Origin: Agitococcus sp.
GTDB taxonomy: Bacteria > Pseudomonadota > Gammaproteobacteria > Pseudomonadales > Moraxellaceae
Reading direction: 5' to 3'
Assembly: GCA_030646715.1 (NCBI GenBank)
Contig: JAUSLJ010000020.1
Span: forward strand, 1 to 64,000
Length of the DNA: 64,000 nucleotides
Of the stretch, positions 1 through 7,587 are shown one piece after another. Position numbers and translations under genes: made by a program. Under the pieces are notes generated by a model. It saw nothing but the letters and a program-made list of their open reading frames with translations, was not told where the DNA came from and ran no database searches. Numbering within the stretch: position 1 is the stretch's first letter; the number at the start of each line of letters is the position of its first letter.

Positions 1-86
1 ACCGTGACCAGCTCTCCACGCCGCCTATGGGCGGCGTCTAGCTCTTTCCAATTGCGTGTTCTTTTTGCTTCGACTTTCGCTGCCAT
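1..86 (-). CDS. Possible IS5-type transposase, N-terminal fragment cut by window edge
   Basis: An open frame starts at an ATG (complement of 84-86) and runs off the left edge, leaving about 28 residues. The fragment reads MAAKVEAKRTRNWKELDAA and then a basic HRRRGEL stretch. An N-terminal pattern of Asn-Trp, about seven residues, then Arg-Arg-Gly-x-Leu is typical of IS5/IS1182-type DDE transposases. No catalytic residue lies inside the window and no terminal inverted repeat was recognised between 87 and 234, so this is a pattern-based suggestion. It could instead be an unrelated basic protein. Confidence 0.35.
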   Translation of the reverse strand, partial: MAAKVEAKRTRNWKELDAAHRRRGELVT

Positions 87-234
87 GATTTACTTTTAAC
101 AAGTTTAAATCTGGTATAGATAATCGTTATGCAACACCGCCCCTAAATAGAGAAGGGCTGGTTAATGTTAAGAAAAGAGCCGGTTGCTAGACTAGGAGTC
201 AATTGACAAGGCCATACTTAAAAGGACTTAACAC

Positions 235-1254
235 ATGCAAGAAGCAATTACTGCCACATCGCCAGCAAATAACCAAACGTTTGCGACACCAACGCCGCAC
301 CCCATGCAACAATTCCACGAGATGCTTAGCAAAATCCGGGCAGAAAACCGTCGTCGACCAAATCGTACCGGGGTGGATACGGTATTCATTCCAGGCCACA
401 CCTTAAAATTTGATATGGCAGACGGCTTTCCAGCTATCACGTCTAAAAAACTGGCATTTAAAACATTGGTTGCCGAGCTTGTCGGATTTTTCCGTGGCTT
501 TGATAATGCTGCGTCTTTTCGTGAACTCGGGTGCAAAATTTGGGACGGTAATGCCAATGAAACAACGGCATGGCTCAATAATCCCGCTCGAAAGGGAACC
601 GATGACCTCGGCCGTTGCTACCCTAAGCAGTGGACCGACTGGCGCGATACACGGTGTGTGCCGACAAAAGCGGAAGCAGATGCCTTGGTCGACAAAGGCT
701 ATACACTCATTGCCGAAGACCTGCAGCGAAATGCATGGGTCGTGGAAAAGGGAATTAACCAGCTAGAAAATGCTCTCAGAGCCATTATGACGAATCCAAA
801 TGACCGTCAAATCCTCATCAGCGCTTGGCGACCAGATGAGCACGACCGTTGCGCCTTGGCGAGTTGTCATGTCGTATATCAGTTTATTGTTGACACCAAT
901 ACCAATACACTGCACTTGTGCCTGTTCCAGCGCTCGTTTGATACTTTCTTGGCGTTCAACATAGCGACAGCTGCGCTATTTTTAGAAATTATGGCGAAGT
1001 TATCGGGGACAACCGCGGGAACCTTTACGCATTTTATAGGTGATGCGCATATTTACCTGAACCATTTTGACCAGGTAGACACCTTGTTGTCGCGTGAGCA
1101 CTATCCGCAGCCTACGTTAGTATTTGGCGATAGCATACCTACATTGACCTCCATTTCGGATATTCCGGGGGTATTTGAGCGCATTGAGCCACAAGATATC
1201 GTGTTAACTAACTACATTTCCCATGCCGCTATTCCTGCTCCTATGGCAACTTAG
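235..1254 (+). CDS. thyA: Thymidylate synthase family protein with altered active-site loop
   Basis: ThyA methylates dUMP to dTMP using methylenetetrahydrofolate. The fold is recognisable throughout: an RPNRTG motif near residues 41-46, the active-site Cys at about 211 (ASCHVVYQF), Arg233/Ser234/Asp236 in QRSFDTF, Asn242, and the GDAHIYLNH segment near 269-277 supplying the His and Tyr that contact the nucleotide. At 339 residues it is longer than E. coli ThyA (264), with a leader of about 20 residues and an insert near 120-175. The normally invariant DxFLGLPFN loop is two residues shorter (DTFLAFN), removing Gly-Leu-Pro. This could change substrate choice (dUMP versus dCMP, methyl versus hydroxymethyl) or weaken activity. 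An AAGGAC ribosome site precedes the ATG, and a terminator follows. Confidence 0.85.
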   Translation: MQEAITATSPANNQTFATPTPHPMQQFHEMLSKIRAENRRRPNRTGVDTVFIPGHTLKFDMADGFPAITSKKLAFKTLVAELVGFFRGFDNAASFRELGCKIWDGNANETTAWLNNPARKGTDDLGRCYPKQWTDWRDTRCVPTKAEADALVDKGYTLIAEDLQRNAWVVEKGINQLENALRAIMTNPNDRQILISAWRPDEHDRCALASCHVVYQFIVDTNTNTLHLCLFQRSFDTFLAFNIATAALFLEIMAKLSGTTAGTFTHFIGDAHIYLNHFDQVDTLLSREHYPQPTLVFGDSIPTLTSISDIPGVFERIEPQDIVLTNYISHAAIPAPMAT

Positions 1255-1269
1255 CAAAATTTGATTTAA

Positions 1270-1309
1270 ACTGCCTTTAGTGACATTAGTCTCTAAAGGC
1301 AGTTTTTTT
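1270..1309 (+). terminator. Rho-independent terminator after thyA
   Basis: ACTGCCTTTAG and CTAAAGGCAGT form an 11-bp stem, followed by a run of seven T. It separates thyA from the HU gene. Confidence 0.85.
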
Positions 1310-1348
1310 AAGAATAGTTAATTGATATTTTCATAGAAAGAGTTAATC

Positions 1349-1663
1349 ATGAATCGAGTAGAATTAGTTACAATCATTGCAAAAGCACACGCCCTTTCCA
1401 AAGCAGAAGCGGGGCGCATACTCGCAACGACGCTCGAAGCAATAACACAAAGTGTTAAAAAAGATAATCCGGTGATTTTAGTCGGATTTGGCACGTTTAA
1501 ACAAGTGAGCCGCCCAGCTCGGGCAGGCTTTAATCCGGCTACTCGAGCAAAAATAAAAGTGCCCGCCGCCAAATTACCTAAATTTACGGCAGGTCTCGCG
1601 TTTAAACGCGCGGTAGACCCTAAGCTCGCGGCCCGTTTGGATAAAGCTAAAACTGGGAAGTAA
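1349..1663 (+). CDS. HU-family nucleoid DNA-binding protein
   Basis: HU/IHF-type dimers bend DNA and compact nucleoids. The sequence fits the family along its whole length: MNRVELVTIIAKAHALSKAEAG at the start, the central VGFGTFKQVSR beta segment, and the RAGFNPATRAKIKVPAAK beta-arm with the RNP-like tip seen here as GFNPAT. At 104 residues it is about 14 longer than E. coli HU, the extra residues forming a Lys/Ala-rich tail. Plasmid-borne HU homologues often help mask replicon DNA from host H-NS or fit partition complexes; a role here is inferred only. It sits between two terminators, so it is probably monocistronic. Confidence 0.9.
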   Translation: MNRVELVTIIAKAHALSKAEAGRILATTLEAITQSVKKDNPVILVGFGTFKQVSRPARAGFNPATRAKIKVPAAKLPKFTAGLAFKRAVDPKLAARLDKAKTGK

Positions 1664-1685
1664 GCATTAGCGTAACGCATTCACT

Positions 1686-1719
1686 AAAAGCAGTAGGGGG
1701 CAGTCCTTACTGCTTTTTT
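1686..1719 (+). terminator. Rho-independent terminator after HU gene
   Basis: AAAGCAGTA pairs with TTACTGCTTT around an 11-base loop and is followed by T residues. Confidence 0.8.
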
Positions 1720-1866
1720 GGCCCGGGGAGGAGATAACCTAAAAAAATGGAAGTGTTACAATTAGGGTAATTGCCACGTTAGCAGTGGTAGGTGCCCCCG
1801 TTCACTTTAGTATAACGGTCAATTCTGCCATTAACAAATAGTGGTGCTTACTCGGAGAATAATGTC

Positions 1867-2748
1867 ATGAACCTTCCTTCATTTGCAGGCGATGCGGTTG
1901 CTACGGAGAGTAGGATGCATTGGGTGCATGTGCCATTCGCATTTGTAGAAGCCTTATACGATGCCCAAATTCTCAAAGTACAGCGTAACCACGTGCGAAG
2001 GGCTCGAAATTCCAAGCATATCTTAGAGGTAGACTCGCCTATCCATCTTAATTACTTAGCAGGTCGAACCGCTGACGGAAAAGTAAGGCTCATTGACGGT
2101 TACACGAGAATTACCGCCATCAAAAATGCGGACAAAGCACGGCCTGAAAAGGTGTGGCTAGGGTTAGTCGATTGTCGAAGTAATGCAGAACTCGAAAAAC
2201 TATATGATGCCATCGATAGCCGGCAAGCCGTCAAACGCGGAAGAGATGCCTTTGAAGAAGGATTGCGCCGGGCGGGTTTGCTCACTAAAATTAAAAGCCC
2301 TCTCTTTGTCAAAGGTCAAGCCGTATCTGCAGTGGTTGCCGCGTCCGGCACATCGGATATTCGGAAGGGAACATGGGACTTGCGTCAAGGTATCGCGGTG
2401 CTGGACCCTTTAAACTTAGGCGGTGACGGGCCAAAGCTACCCGCGGGGGCATTGGCCGCCTTATTGCTTATTGCCGCTAATGAGCCTGATTCGGAAGCTG
2501 TCCAAAAATTTGCTATCGCCCTTATGCATCCCGAGGCGGTTCCCCGAGGGACTAAGTCCCAGCAAAGCGGAGCGCTGAGCTGCGCTAAAGAGCTGGCGAT
2601 TCGACGAGAGCAAGGGTCCTTGTCAGGTAAAAATGTGGCCGTGATTATGGAAACCGTATTAAGCGCTTGGCACCGCCAATCGAAAGGTCTTCGCGCAGAC
2701 CAAGCAAGTATGCTATCGCGGCAGGACTTCCTTAAAACTATAAGTTAA
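1867..2748 (+). CDS. ParB/Srx-domain protein
   Basis: The 293-residue protein contains a ParB/Srx-type N-terminal fold: a stretch from about residue 45 with HLNYLAGRTADGKVRLIDGYTRI, where the LIDGYTR motif matches the ParB-N nucleotide-binding region (usually R-x-G-x-R/H-R). The remainder, about 120-293, is alpha-helical and not recognised. No classical ParB helix-turn-helix and no ParA gene lies next to it, so this is probably not the main partition protein. Phage and plasmid relatives are often annotated as ParB-like nucleases or regulators. The start ATG is preceded by a GGAG site. Transcription is likely independent, since a terminator precedes it. Confidence 0.6.
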   Translation: MNLPSFAGDAVATESRMHWVHVPFAFVEALYDAQILKVQRNHVRRARNSKHILEVDSPIHLNYLAGRTADGKVRLIDGYTRITAIKNADKARPEKVWLGLVDCRSNAELEKLYDAIDSRQAVKRGRDAFEEGLRRAGLLTKIKSPLFVKGQAVSAVVAASGTSDIRKGTWDLRQGIAVLDPLNLGGDGPKLPAGALAALLLIAANEPDSEAVQKFAIALMHPEAVPRGTKSQQSGALSCAKELAIRREQGSLSGKNVAVIMETVLSAWHRQSKGLRADQASMLSRQDFLKTIS

Positions 2749-2779
2749 GCTCCGTTACTCGTGGAGGGTAACCCAAGTA

Positions 2780-3556
2780 CTAATCCGCCAGAATTCTGCC
2801 TAGGTTTCCGGAAGATGAAGTCGGGGTGGTGTGTTGAGCTTTGGGGCTGAGAGCCTCCCAAGGTGCGGGTATGTCACTGTGTGCGCTAAATAGAATGGCG
2901 ATGTCAGGGGATAGCACTGTGCCTTGAGGCGTATTGGTGATGTATCCGCTAATTTCCAGATGCCGTCGGTGTTTATTGAGCACGGACCGAGTGATGGAGA
3001 AATATGACGCCAATGTTTCCTGTGGTATCTTTATCGTTACGATTCGGGTGCCCTCTGGCCCTAGCTCCGAGACCAGCCATAAGAAATGTGCCAGTAGCAT
3101 TTCAATTGACGCAAGTTCTGTTCGAACACGCAGAAAATGCTGACGCGCAAGTCTGGCGGACATGTATCCGAGGAGCCAGACAGAAAAGTCAGGGGACTCC
3201 CGTAACGCGGCCATAAAGGCCTCAACTGGCCACTTCACTACCGTAGAGGGACCTACGCTCATCAGCTCAATGGGCGACACGCGATTGAATAGAAAGGAGG
3301 CAACAACCAAATCTTTTTGGAGGAAGAAAGTTGTTGTTATTTGAGGGGCGTTGTTCGAAGGGTGCCCACCGCAAGCAATTCCCTCGCGTAACGAGTAAAC
3401 ATAGTTAACAACGTCTCCTTGCGAAATCAACAGTTCTCCTTTTTTGTAATCCTGAATGACGTATGCACTGCTTGCCAAGGTGTACGCACCCGATTCGGAG
3501 AGTAGTTGATAACCTTCACTTAATCCGGTAAAAATGTGGTGCTTACTCTTTGTCAT
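2780..3556 (-). CDS. Crp/Fnr-family transcriptional regulator
   Basis: A two-domain regulator of about 258 residues. The N-terminal half is a cyclic-nucleotide-binding-type beta barrel (YKKGELLISQGDVVNYVYSL ... REGIA) and the C-terminal part is a winged helix-turn-helix (IPQETLASYFSITRSVLNKHRRHLE), a Crp-type DNA-reading helix. The conserved cAMP-contacting Arg-Ser/Thr pair of Crp is not evident and there is no Fnr cysteine cluster, so the ligand is unknown. A longer start exists at 3592, but the internal Met at 3556 begins the conserved region. It lies 104 bases downstream of the antiporter on the same strand and may be co-transcribed with it. Confidence 0.75.
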   Translation of the reverse strand: MTKSKHHIFTGLSEGYQLLSESGAYTLASSAYVIQDYKKGELLISQGDVVNYVYSLREGIACGGHPSNNAPQITTTFFLQKDLVVASFLFNRVSPIELMSVGPSTVVKWPVEAFMAALRESPDFSVWLLGYMSARLARQHFLRVRTELASIEMLLAHFLWLVSELGPEGTRIVTIKIPQETLASYFSITRSVLNKHRRHLEISGYITNTPQGTVLSPDIAILFSAHSDIPAPWEALSPKAQHTTPTSSSGNLGRILAD

Positions 3557-3660
3557 AGCCGTTCCTAAAATCGGATTTTTACACAGTTCCACGTGGCGGT
3601 GACGTCAATGGCTTGCCCGCAAGAGTGCGATATTAAGAAGTAAACGTCAGTTGGTCAATG

Positions 3661-4908
3661 TTAATAGCCTAATTTTTTCAGTAAAGGACCCAAGGTAGTA
3701 CTTTGAATTAAAATGCTGAACAGCACAACAAAATAGGTAGCACAAAGTAGCAGGTCTTTTCCATAGAAAGGGGGTAAGGAGAGGGCCAATGCAATCGATA
3801 CGCCACCACGCAAGCCGCCCCAAGTAAGCACGGTCACAGCATGAGGACTAAACCCCTTCAAGGGAGTTAGTCCCAACAAGGGCAGCGAGACGCTTACAAA
3901 TCGGGAAAGGAGCACGATAGCTATGGTGCTAGCGCCAATGCCTACATAAACTACGGTTAAATCCAAGGCGATAACCTGCACACCGATTAAGCCAAATAGC
4001 ATAAGAGTTAGCAATTCGTCAGCCAGCTCCCAAAAGCTAAATAAATGTGCTTTAGTCTCCTCGCAGAGCGCTTGAGTCGTACCTTGCCTGCCCAGTACAA
4101 GCCCCATAATTACAACAGAAAGAGGAGCAGCCGCATGAATTGCCTCCGCCAAAGCGTAGCCGCCTGTAACCATGCCAAGGGTAGTAAATATTTCGACGGT
4201 ATAGCTGTGAACTTGCCTTAGTGCCTTGGTTCCAAGCCATCCGATAGCGCTTCCAACAACGACAGCACCCAGCACTTCTGTCAAGAACAGTTGAGCGATG
4301 TCCGTCAAGGAGGGAGGCGCAGAGCTAGTGGTAAACGCCAATATCGTCAAAAAGATAACGATGGCAGTGCCATCATTAAACAGGCTTTCTCCCGTTATTT
4401 TAGTTTCGATGCCCAACGGCACCTTTGCTTGTTTTAAAATTCCCATTACAGCGATTGGGTCGGTAGGTGAAATGAGCGCGCCAAATAGTAAGCAATAAGA
4501 AAGGGCAAGGGGAATGCCCGCCCATGCAAACAAAAGAAACGTGCCAGCGCCCACAAAAATAGTGGATAGCCCTACCGCAAGAGTAGACAGGAGTAGAACA
4601 GCTAGTTTGTGTTTGGCCAAGGCGCCTACATCGAAATGTAGACTACCCGAAAATAGCAGAAGAGGAAGCACTCCGTGAAAAACTACTTCATAGAAATTAA
4701 GGGATTCCACCAACTTTTCTGCATTCTGCTGCAAAGCGGGGACTTGCGTTCCCACCAGGATAAGGCCCAAGGATGCCGCTACCCCAATAGCGGTGATGCC
4801 CACGGACTCCGGCAAGCGAAGGTATCGATGATTAATGTACCCAAACAGGGCGATGAGCGTGGTGAACGCCCCAAAGAGTTGAAAGCCAGTCATGAACAGA
4901 TACGCCAA
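3661..4908 (-). CDS. Na+/H+ antiporter, CPA1 (NhaP-like) family
   Basis: A 415-residue inner-membrane cation/proton exchanger with about 12 hydrophobic segments. Family hallmarks are visible: the GALISPTDPIAVMGILK segment containing the paired Asp of the ion-binding site, and the downstream GESLFNDGTAIVIFL motif with the conserved Asn-Asp. The C-terminal TWGGLRGGVSIALALSLP motif is also typical of CPA1. The length agrees with short NhaP-type members that lack a cytosolic tail. Expected role: export of Na+ (or K+) in exchange for protons, which aids pH and salt tolerance. The Crp/Fnr regulator follows it on the same strand. Confidence 0.9.
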   Translation of the reverse strand: MAYLFMTGFQLFGAFTTLIALFGYINHRYLRLPESVGITAIGVAASLGLILVGTQVPALQQNAEKLVESLNFYEVVFHGVLPLLLFSGSLHFDVGALAKHKLAVLLLSTLAVGLSTIFVGAGTFLLFAWAGIPLALSYCLLFGALISPTDPIAVMGILKQAKVPLGIETKITGESLFNDGTAIVIFLTILAFTTSSAPPSLTDIAQLFLTEVLGAVVVGSAIGWLGTKALRQVHSYTVEIFTTLGMVTGGYALAEAIHAAAPLSVVIMGLVLGRQGTTQALCEETKAHLFSFWELADELLTLMLFGLIGVQVIALDLTVVYVGIGASTIAIVLLSRFVSVSLPLLGLTPLKGFSPHAVTVLTWGGLRGGVSIALALSLPPFYGKDLLLCATYFVVLFSILIQSTTLGPLLKKLGY

Positions 4909-5014
4909 AGAGTCATCGAAATACTAAAATAAATTTCTTTGGATACTTTAGCACACTCACAATGATAGCGACAGTGTATTTTTAGCGCAATTTAATCTAA
5001 ATACTAAATTAAAT

Positions 5015-5043
5015 TTGACAACTTTAGAATTTTAGCCTAAAAT
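5015..5043 (+). promoter_or_regulatory. Near-consensus sigma-70 promoter for candidate small RNA
   Basis: TTGACA (5015-5020), a 17-base spacer, and TAAAAT (5038-5043). The spacer holds two TTTAG elements (5023-5027 and 5031-5035), also found in the rpfR and stbB promoters. The divergent antiporter gene begins about 110 bases to the left. Confidence 0.75.
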
Positions 5044-5049
5044 CTTAAA

Positions 5050-5149
5050 CATCGAAGTAGTAAGCAGTACTTAGTCATCGGTCGTTACCCCCCCGTTTTT
5101 TGATGTGGTTGTCTTTTTTGCCCCGCGCTTTATGCCGGGGCATTTTTTT
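5050..5149 (+). ncRNA. Candidate small regulatory RNA
   Basis: About 100 bases lie between a near-consensus promoter and a strong intrinsic terminator, with no convincing reading frame. The predicted RNA has a 5' AAGTA...TACTT hairpin, an unpaired C-rich stretch of seven C near 5089-5095 that could pair with Shine-Dalgarno sequences, and the 3' GCCCCG/CGGGGC terminator with poly-U, as expected for an Hfq-dependent RNA. The target is unknown. No similarity to a named RNA family was recognised. Confidence 0.5.
5120..5149 (+). terminator. Rho-independent terminator of the candidate small RNA
   Basis: GCCCCG and CGGGGC form the stem, followed by seven T. Confidence 0.85.
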
Positions 5150-5385
5150 GCGCTCTTTTTGTTGAGCCCGATGATAAACCGGCTGCTATCCGGTACGCAG
5201 ATTTGCAAGCAACAGCGAGCGCGTTCTATCGAAAAAAAACAAACGTAACGAACGCCGGTAGCATTTCGGGCGCAAGTAGGATACTGCTAATTGAGGGAGC
5301 GCCCGTTACCTGGTTATCCCAGGTAGGGGATAGGGACCGTTCCGGGATGCCGAAAAAGTTAGCCAGAAGAGTATGGCTGTCTTGA
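5150..5385. other. Intergenic stretch with no gene recognised
   Basis: No coding region with family support was seen. A short inverted repeat (ACCTGG-ttat-CCCAGGT) lies at about 5309-5325. The rest of the gap before cspA holds promoter-like elements listed separately. Confidence 0.5.
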
Positions 5386-5416
5386 TTGACGTCACTGAGC
5401 ATGCGCATGCTATACG
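5386..5416 (+). promoter_or_regulatory. Possible regulated promoter with 14-bp palindrome
   Basis: TTGACG (5386-5391) and TATACG (5411-5416) are 19 bases apart. The spacer contains the perfect palindrome AGCATGCGCATGCT (5398-5411), which ends on the first base of an extended -10 (TGC-TATACG). The palindrome could be an operator. Which gene it serves is uncertain; cspA is next downstream at 5693. Confidence 0.4.
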
Positions 5417-5536
5417 CACAGGATTCACCGGTAAGGTCCATCAAATGTTCTGTGAACGGATAGGCATGAGCGGATTACCATCCATTTTCTTAAAGCGCAT
5501 TACGAGCATAAGAATACGTAGCTTCGGTGTAATTCT

Positions 5537-5564
5537 TTGACGAACTGTGCCACTCTCGTATCCC
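5537..5564 (+). promoter_or_regulatory. Probable cspA promoter with long leader
   Basis: TTGACG and TATCCC are separated by 16 bases. Transcription from here gives a leader of about 120 bases before the cspA ATG; long structured leaders are characteristic of cold-shock genes. Confidence 0.45.
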
Positions 5565-5692
5565 TCAGTCCATTGAGAGCACTCCTCGAGTTAAATATAA
5601 ACAAGGGTGCTAAACCTTATATCCACGGGCTGTAAGCAGCAGTTCAGGGACTTTAATTTTTCTGCTTAATTTTCAAAGAAAGTAACAACGTA

Positions 5693-5896
5693 ATGGCAAC
5701 AGGTATTGTTAAATGGTTCAATGGCGCTAAAGGCTTTGGCTTCATTACCCCCGATGATGGCGCTGAAGACTTATTCGCCCATTTTTCTGCAATCAACATG
5801 GACGGCTTCAAAGTATTGAAGGAAGGTCAACGCGTGCAGTTCGACGAGACCACCGGACCTAAAGGCAAACAAGCCTCGAATATCCAAGCAATCTAA
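5693..5896 (+). CDS. Cold-shock protein (CspA family)
   Basis: A 67-residue single cold-shock domain. RNP1 (KGFGFITP, about residues 13-20) and RNP2 (DLFAHFSAI, about 26-34) are intact, as is the [10 protein letters not shown] start. CspA-type proteins bind single-stranded RNA and DNA and melt secondary structure, acting as RNA chaperones or antiterminators. Plasmids and phages often carry one. The long leader suggests post-transcriptional control. A terminator follows, so the gene is monocistronic. Confidence 0.95.
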   Translation: MATGIVKWFNGAKGFGFITPDDGAEDLFAHFSAINMDGFKVLKEGQRVQFDETTGPKGKQASNIQAI

Positions 5897-5951
5897 ATTT
5901 CTTGCCAGTGCATTTTAGTTGTAAGGAAATGCACTTTGCGGCTCTCCGCGC

Positions 5952-5978
5952 CCCGGCTACTCGTAGCCGGGTTTTTTT
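5952..5978 (+). terminator. Rho-independent terminator after cold-shock gene
   Basis: CCCGGCTAC and GTAGCCGGG form a 9-bp stem with a two-base TC loop as written, followed by seven T. Confidence 0.9.
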
Positions 5979-6034
5979 GTTTAAAGTGCCGTCGCTAGAC
6001 AAGGTATCGATTATTCATATTGGAAGGAGCATTT

Positions 6035-7141
6035 GTGCGCTATTCTTGTACCACGCAACGAACTAACAGCGGTGTCACTATGGTGGAACTGCTATTTACG
6101 GTATTTTTACTAGGTATCATCAGTATCACGATGTCGGCTTCATTTCGGTCATTTCTCACAGCGAAAGACCAAAGTTACCAAGAACGGCAACTGCTCATTA
6201 ATAATAAAATAGCCGCGGCAATGCTGGAGTATGCCTCGACTTCGTCCATGGGGGTGCTCCCTACGCCTTACTCAAATGCTGCTTCCTCTATATATTTCGG
6301 ATTGGCAAACCCCACGTCCTTTGTCGGTTTTGGCAGTAATCTGCTGCAACAAGGCCTGTCTTTAAGGGAAGTCAATGATGATGGCACGGCAGGAGCGCAT
6401 GTCCGGGTGTATCAGCGAGTGGCGAATAATCTACTCACTGTGCCTATGTACTTTCAGTCGGGTGCCACCGTTGATTTGTATTATGACCAAGGAGTTATCT
6501 ATATGACAGATTGCCTTCGGTCATTACAGACTGCATGCAATGGTGCATCTGCGTCTACCTCAAATCCGCCTAAAGGTAATAAGCTCACTAGTGGCACCTT
6601 AGCCTCGTGGACCCCCGGAGCGGCAGACACTGCTATCGTAGGGGTGTCGTCCTTATCAATGCAAAAACAAATGTTAGAAAAGACTACAGCAAGGCTGGAC
6701 AAGTTACGGGAAGCAATGTCCGCTTTTGTGAAAGCGAAACAAGCTTTCGCGGGCCCAGGGGACACCACCAATTTTTATCCTGCTCCCTCCGATACTTCTT
6801 ACTGGGTCGGGGTAACAAATCAGGACCCTGCCACAAATCAGGGCTGCAGGGATGGGTGGTATCAATTAGACGCGTCGCCATCTACACGATTCGACGTACC
6901 CTCAGGTAAAACCGTCAGCACCATGGATGTCTTGCCTCAAATAGGCTTGTCTCCCGATGAGCTCGCTCGAACAGCATGGGCAGCTACCATTGAATATTGT
7001 CGTAAATACGACCCAGCGGGTTCGGGGGTCGGACCCGGCACTGCGCCCCATTCAGCCGCCCTTCGAATAAATCGGGTCGTGTCCTTTGGACTGCTCCCCG
7101 ATTCATTTGTGCCAGCCAATAATGTGGTGTTAAGTTTTTAA
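6035..7141 (+). CDS. Large type IV prepilin-like protein (possible tip pilin)
   Basis: A type IV/type II-like prepilin: a short basic leader, a cleavage site Gly13-Val14 in SGVTMVELL, Glu at +5, and a hydrophobic N-terminal helix up to about residue 35. The mature protein (about 355 residues) is much larger than a major pilin, which fits a minor or tip adhesin such as PilV, but no shufflon repeats follow. The GTG at 6035 is chosen because AAGGAG (6024-6029) sits at the right distance; a TTG at 6020 overlaps that site. It stands alone, 13 kb from the pilus locus at 20-29 kb. The globular domain is not recognised. Confidence 0.6.
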   Translation: MRYSCTTQRTNSGVTMVELLFTVFLLGIISITMSASFRSFLTAKDQSYQERQLLINNKIAAAMLEYASTSSMGVLPTPYSNAASSIYFGLANPTSFVGFGSNLLQQGLSLREVNDDGTAGAHVRVYQRVANNLLTVPMYFQSGATVDLYYDQGVIYMTDCLRSLQTACNGASASTSNPPKGNKLTSGTLASWTPGAADTAIVGVSSLSMQKQMLEKTTARLDKLREAMSAFVKAKQAFAGPGDTTNFYPAPSDTSYWVGVTNQDPATNQGCRDGWYQLDASPSTRFDVPSGKTVSTMDVLPQIGLSPDELARTAWAATIEYCRKYDPAGSGVGPGTAPHSAALRINRVVSFGLLPDSFVPANNVVLSF

Positions 7142-7182
7142 GTGGACCGAAAAGGAGTCCAAGTGTTATTGCTTATTATTAC

Positions 7183-7212
7183 AAAAAGGACTTCATACTG
7201 AAGTCCTTTTGT
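7183..7212. terminator. Bidirectional terminator between convergent genes
   Basis: AAAAGGACTTCA-tac-TGAAGTCCTTTT is a perfect hairpin with A and T runs on both sides, serving the pilin-like gene and the convergent lipoprotein gene. Confidence 0.85.
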
Positions 7213-7237
7213 TATCCGTGCGGCCGTTATCTTGTGT

Positions 7238-7468
7238 TTAGTTACCGCTTTTTTTTCTCGCCGCGTCAATTTGTTTTTGTAACATAACGGGGTCGGGAAC
7301 CTCGGGTTTGCCTTGCTTAAACGGTATAGCCCCTGGCATAGGTGCGAGAGGTGCCACCATCGCTTTTGAAGGAGCAGGCAGCTGTTTTGTGGCGTCTGTT
7401 ACAGGTTGATTGCAGGCGGTTGCCAGCAGGGCGGTCAGTACGGCTAAGGTGGAGTGAGCTATTCGCAT
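7238..7468 (-). CDS. Small putative lipoprotein
   Basis: 76 residues with a signal-like N terminus (MRIAHSTLAVLTALLATAC). A Cys follows the hydrophobic core, but the lipobox is imperfect (Ala rather than Leu/Val/Ile at -3). The mature part is Pro- and Lys-rich and of unknown function. A GAGGAGGGAG ribosome site lies upstream of the ATG, and a GCTATACC -10-like element lies at 7498-7505. It is transcribed divergently from pgaA. Confidence 0.6.
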   Translation of the reverse strand: MRIAHSTLAVLTALLATACNQPVTDATKQLPAPSKAMVAPLAPMPGAIPFKQGKPEVPDPVMLQKQIDAARKKSGN

Positions 7469-7497
7469 GAGGAGGGAGACTATTGGTGGTTAAACTG

Positions 7498-7505
7498 GGT
7501 ATAGC
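7498..7505 (-). promoter_or_regulatory. -10-like element GCTATACC
   Basis: On the minus strand this reads GCTATACC, about 30 bases before the lipoprotein start. It is one member of the recurrent GCTATAC group in this window. No good -35 is seen. Confidence 0.4.
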
Positions 7506-7587
7506 GTGCAAACTTAAATGGCAGGCGTCATTGCATATAAATAGAGGTGCTATCTAAGACTAGTCCACTATTTTTGAGTCGAGCCAG

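Noticed and set aside
1867-2748. Main plasmid ParB with centromere
   Set aside because: No ParA neighbour, no clear central helix-turn-helix, and no cluster of inverted repeats nearby.
6035-7237. Shufflon after a PilV-type adhesin
   Set aside because: No inverted 19-bp-like repeats, alternative C termini or recombinase gene are seen after the pilin-like gene.
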